Assembly (NCBI GenBank): GCA_964503475.1
Contig: CAZCZU010000039.1
Span: 1 to 23,600 of the forward strand
DNA: 23,600 nucleotides
Source of the DNA: CAZCZU01 sp964503475
GTDB lineage: Bacteria > Pseudomonadota > Zetaproteobacteria > Mariprofundales > Mariprofundaceae
Direction of reading: 5' to 3'
Shown: positions 21,825 to 23,600 of the stretch, in pieces
Layout of the letters: each line of letters starts with the position of its first letter
Numbering within the stretch: the stretch's first letter is position 1
The notes under the pieces: generated by a model
The model's input: the letters and a program-made list of their open reading frames with translations, nothing else
Told to the model about the DNA's origin: nothing
Databases searched by the model: none
Translations under genes and position numbers: made by a program

Positions 21825-22382
21825 CTAAAAAAGTCTCTCCGAATATAACACTTTACCATCGACTAGCACCGCCTTGATGCCCGCGTTGCCGAAGCGATCA
21901 ACCGCCACCTGCAGGGAGACACGCCGCTTGTTACGCATCCGCTCCAGTTCGAGCCCCGTCCCCTCGGGCACGAAGTAGCTCTCGATGCCGTATTTGATCC
22001 GCACCCTGTCGGCACGTCCGAGGCGCAGCCACGGGCGATCAACATGGCCCCGGATCGCCACCTCGCCCCGGGCCAACTGATCCGGATAATCGGTCGAAAC
22101 CGTCACCGGCTGCCAGAACTCGCCCTGCTGCTTCAGGGTCACATAAACCGTTGCATCGTGATCCAGCTCTTTCAACACCGGATACTGCTTGCTGTCGAGG
22201 CGGCTGATGTCGTAGTTCAGGCGTACGTAATCGCCACGAAAGAGCGAACGCGGATCGATCGGTGCGGTTTTGAGCACGATCAGCTCACCGGTATTCAGCG
22301 TGTACTGCTTTTTGGCCACCATGCCGACCAGTGCCAGCGTCATCAGAACGGCGATGAGGAGAATACGCTGCCGGTCACTCAT
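21825..22382 (-). CDS. GDYXXLXY domain membrane-anchored protein
   Basis: The 185-residue protein has one N-terminal transmembrane segment (RILLIAVLMTLALVGMVA) and the family motif as LFRGDYVRLNYDI, which fits GDYxxLxY exactly. The rest is a predicted beta-rich extracytoplasmic domain ending VDGKVLYSERLF. The family is known to pair with DUF2157/DUF4401 membrane proteins, as here, but has no established function. The start at 22382 overlaps the DUF2157 stop by eight bases, with AAGGAGGC just upstream. A longer frame to 22547 is only the overlap with DUF2157 in another frame. Confidence 0.88.
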   Translation of the reverse strand: MSDRQRILLIAVLMTLALVGMVAKKQYTLNTGELIVLKTAPIDPRSLFRGDYVRLNYDISRLDSKQYPVLKELDHDATVYVTLKQQGEFWQPVTVSTDYPDQLARGEVAIRGHVDRPWLRLGRADRVRIKYGIESYFVPEGTGLELERMRNKRRVSLQVAVDRFGNAGIKAVLVDGKVLYSERLF

Positions 22383-23600
22383 GGCTGCCTCCTTCCTGCC
22401 CGGCCAGCGCTGCCAGCATACGTCGGCGCTGGCGTTCGAAGAAGATGCCCAGCCCCACCAGCAAGGCACCACCAGCCATGAAGAAGAGCGAGCGATCCAG
22501 CAGCTCCCAGAAGGTATCGAAGTAACGGGCCAGAAGGGCTGCCGCAAAGAAAGCGAAGGCCATATTGACCAGATGACGATCCCCCTCCTGCATGCCGAAA
22601 TAGATCAGCCAGACCAGGGCCGCAAAAAAGAGCAGATTGAAAACCACGGCCACTGCCCCGCCGCTTTCGCCGAAGACAAAGAGGTTGGCCACCATGATCG
22701 CCAGAATGACTGCCAGCAGCCCCAGCCCCCAGTAGTAATGGCTACCATGGCGCTGCAGGGCCATGGCACGCTTCCGATGCCACAATGCCAGCCCCGCCAG
22801 GGCCGCCAGCAGGGCCACGGTGACCCAAAGCCACAAATCCTGTGCCTGCCCACGATACTCGATACCTGCCACCCCCCAATAGCGCGCCTCCAGAAAGCGT
22901 GGAAAGGTGAGCACGAAAAAAGCGGCGATCGCTGCAAAGGCGGCATACTTCTGCACCACTTCGGCATAGACAGCGGTACGTTTCGTCAGTGCCAGATGCA
23001 TGCCCCCCAGGAAGAGCGTCAGATAGAAGAGGAAGTAGCTCTGGGTGAGATAGACCAGATGCAGATGGCGATCCCACCAGGTGAAACTGGCCGTGCAGAA
23101 TAGCGACCAGAGCAGGAAGGCGAGCATCAACGGGTGCAGCATGTATCGCCAGCGATTGCTGTACATCAGCCAGACAAGGGCTGCAAAAACGAGTAGGAAG
23201 GGCCAGTGGAAACGGTGGAAACCGATCGCCTCCATGCCACTCCACAGTGTGGCCAGCACGATGGCAGCCAGAAAGGCGGTGCGTGAACGCAGCAACCAGG
23301 CTGTCAGCAATGCCCCCAGCGCCCAGGTCAGCACCCCATCCGGATAATGGGCATCGATGTGATAAATCTGGGCGATCAGCATGATATTGGCGCCGAACAT
23401 GATGACCGCCAGCAACACCACCGCCTCGGAAAGCCAGAGTCGCATGGCATGGGATCGGCACCAGGCGGCCGCAGCCAGTGCCCCCCACATGGCGCCAAAC
23501 AGCAGTATCAACTTGGTGATTTTGGAAATCTCGTCCCAGTTGGCAGCGAAGAAGGTGATGACACCGGAGCCGAAGAGCAGCACACCAAGCATGGCGAAAG
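22375..23600 (-). CDS. DUF2157 family multi-pass membrane protein (5' end beyond window)
   Basis: The frame is open to the window edge, so the N-terminus is missing; the methionine at 23592 is internal. The visible 405 residues and more hold about a dozen hydrophobic helices. The first visible part (LLFGSGVITFFAANWDEISK) is the typical DUF2157 motif with an aromatic AANW. The C-terminus is short and charged (FERQRRRMLAAL). Function is unknown. It is coupled to the GDYXXLXY gene by an 8-bp overlap, and the two probably form a membrane complex. Confidence 0.87.
   Translation of the reverse strand, partial: FAMLGVLLFGSGVITFFAANWDEISKITKLILLFGAMWGALAAAAWCRSHAMRLWLSEAVVLLAVIMFGANIMLIAQIYHIDAHYPDGVLTWALGALLTAWLLRSRTAFLAAIVLATLWSGMEAIGFHRFHWPFLLVFAALVWLMYSNRWRYMLHPLMLAFLLWSLFCTASFTWWDRHLHLVYLTQSYFLFYLTLFLGGMHLALTKRTAVYAEVVQKYAAFAAIAAFFVLTFPRFLEARYWGVAGIEYRGQAQDLWLWVTVALLAALAGLALWHRKRAMALQRHGSHYYWGLGLLAVILAIMVANLFVFGESGGAVAVVFNLLFFAALVWLIYFGMQEGDRHLVNMAFAFFAAALLARYFDTFWELLDRSLFFMAGGALLVGLGIFFERQRRRMLAALAGQEGGSHE

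Overview
The window carries conserved, densely packed bacterial housekeeping genes with high GC by eye and short intergenic gaps. Gene content and order (holC-valS with pepA nearby; glnB-glnA; nadC-birA-coaX followed by a SPOR-like protein; an adenylylatable type I glutamine synthetase; a 112-residue PII) indicate a Gram-negative proteobacterium. A PopZ-like gene next to valS recalls Alphaproteobacteria, while pepA/holC/valS recalls Gammaproteobacteria. A deep-branching lineage such as the Zetaproteobacteria would fit, but this is inference and not proven here.

Layout: (1) 1-226: a near-consensus promoter followed by a candidate structured small RNA with a C-rich loop. (2) 227-5859, minus strand: a PAP2 phosphatase, holC, a PopZ-like acidic low-complexity protein (interrupted by a 100-N scaffold gap that looks artificial) and valS form an overlapping or closely spaced operon; yajQ follows after a 375-bp repeat element. 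(3) 6040-6252: a small plus-strand orphan gene ending at a bidirectional terminator shared with pepA. (4) 6323-14588, minus strand: pepA, glnA, glnB, nadE, lapA, queA and rpiA, separated by intergenic repeats rich in hairpins. (5) 14762-19149, plus strand: an unrecognised membrane protein, then nadC-birA-coaX-SPOR-like (start/stop overlaps) and a small membrane protein, ending at a terminator facing carA. (6) 19221-23600, minus strand: a DUF2157/GDYXXLXY membrane pair (DUF2157 cut by the window edge), a DUF4034/TPR secreted protein that is visibly AT-richer than its surroundings, and carA without a downstream carB.

Functional links: glnA and glnB form the nitrogen-assimilation and PII core next to glutamine-dependent NAD synthetase (nadE). 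nadC supplies the NAD precursor, and birA and coaX handle biotin and CoA. holC and valS are the classical replication/translation pair.

The most unusual parts are not genes. One is a family of modular intergenic elements (732-1106, 9595-9930, 10286-10675, weak relic at 13770-13920). Another is a set of paired hairpins sitting just after stop codons in the sense orientation; their stem sequences differ between copies while architecture and flanks are kept. The others are the C-rich-loop sRNA candidate and the PopZ-like gene.
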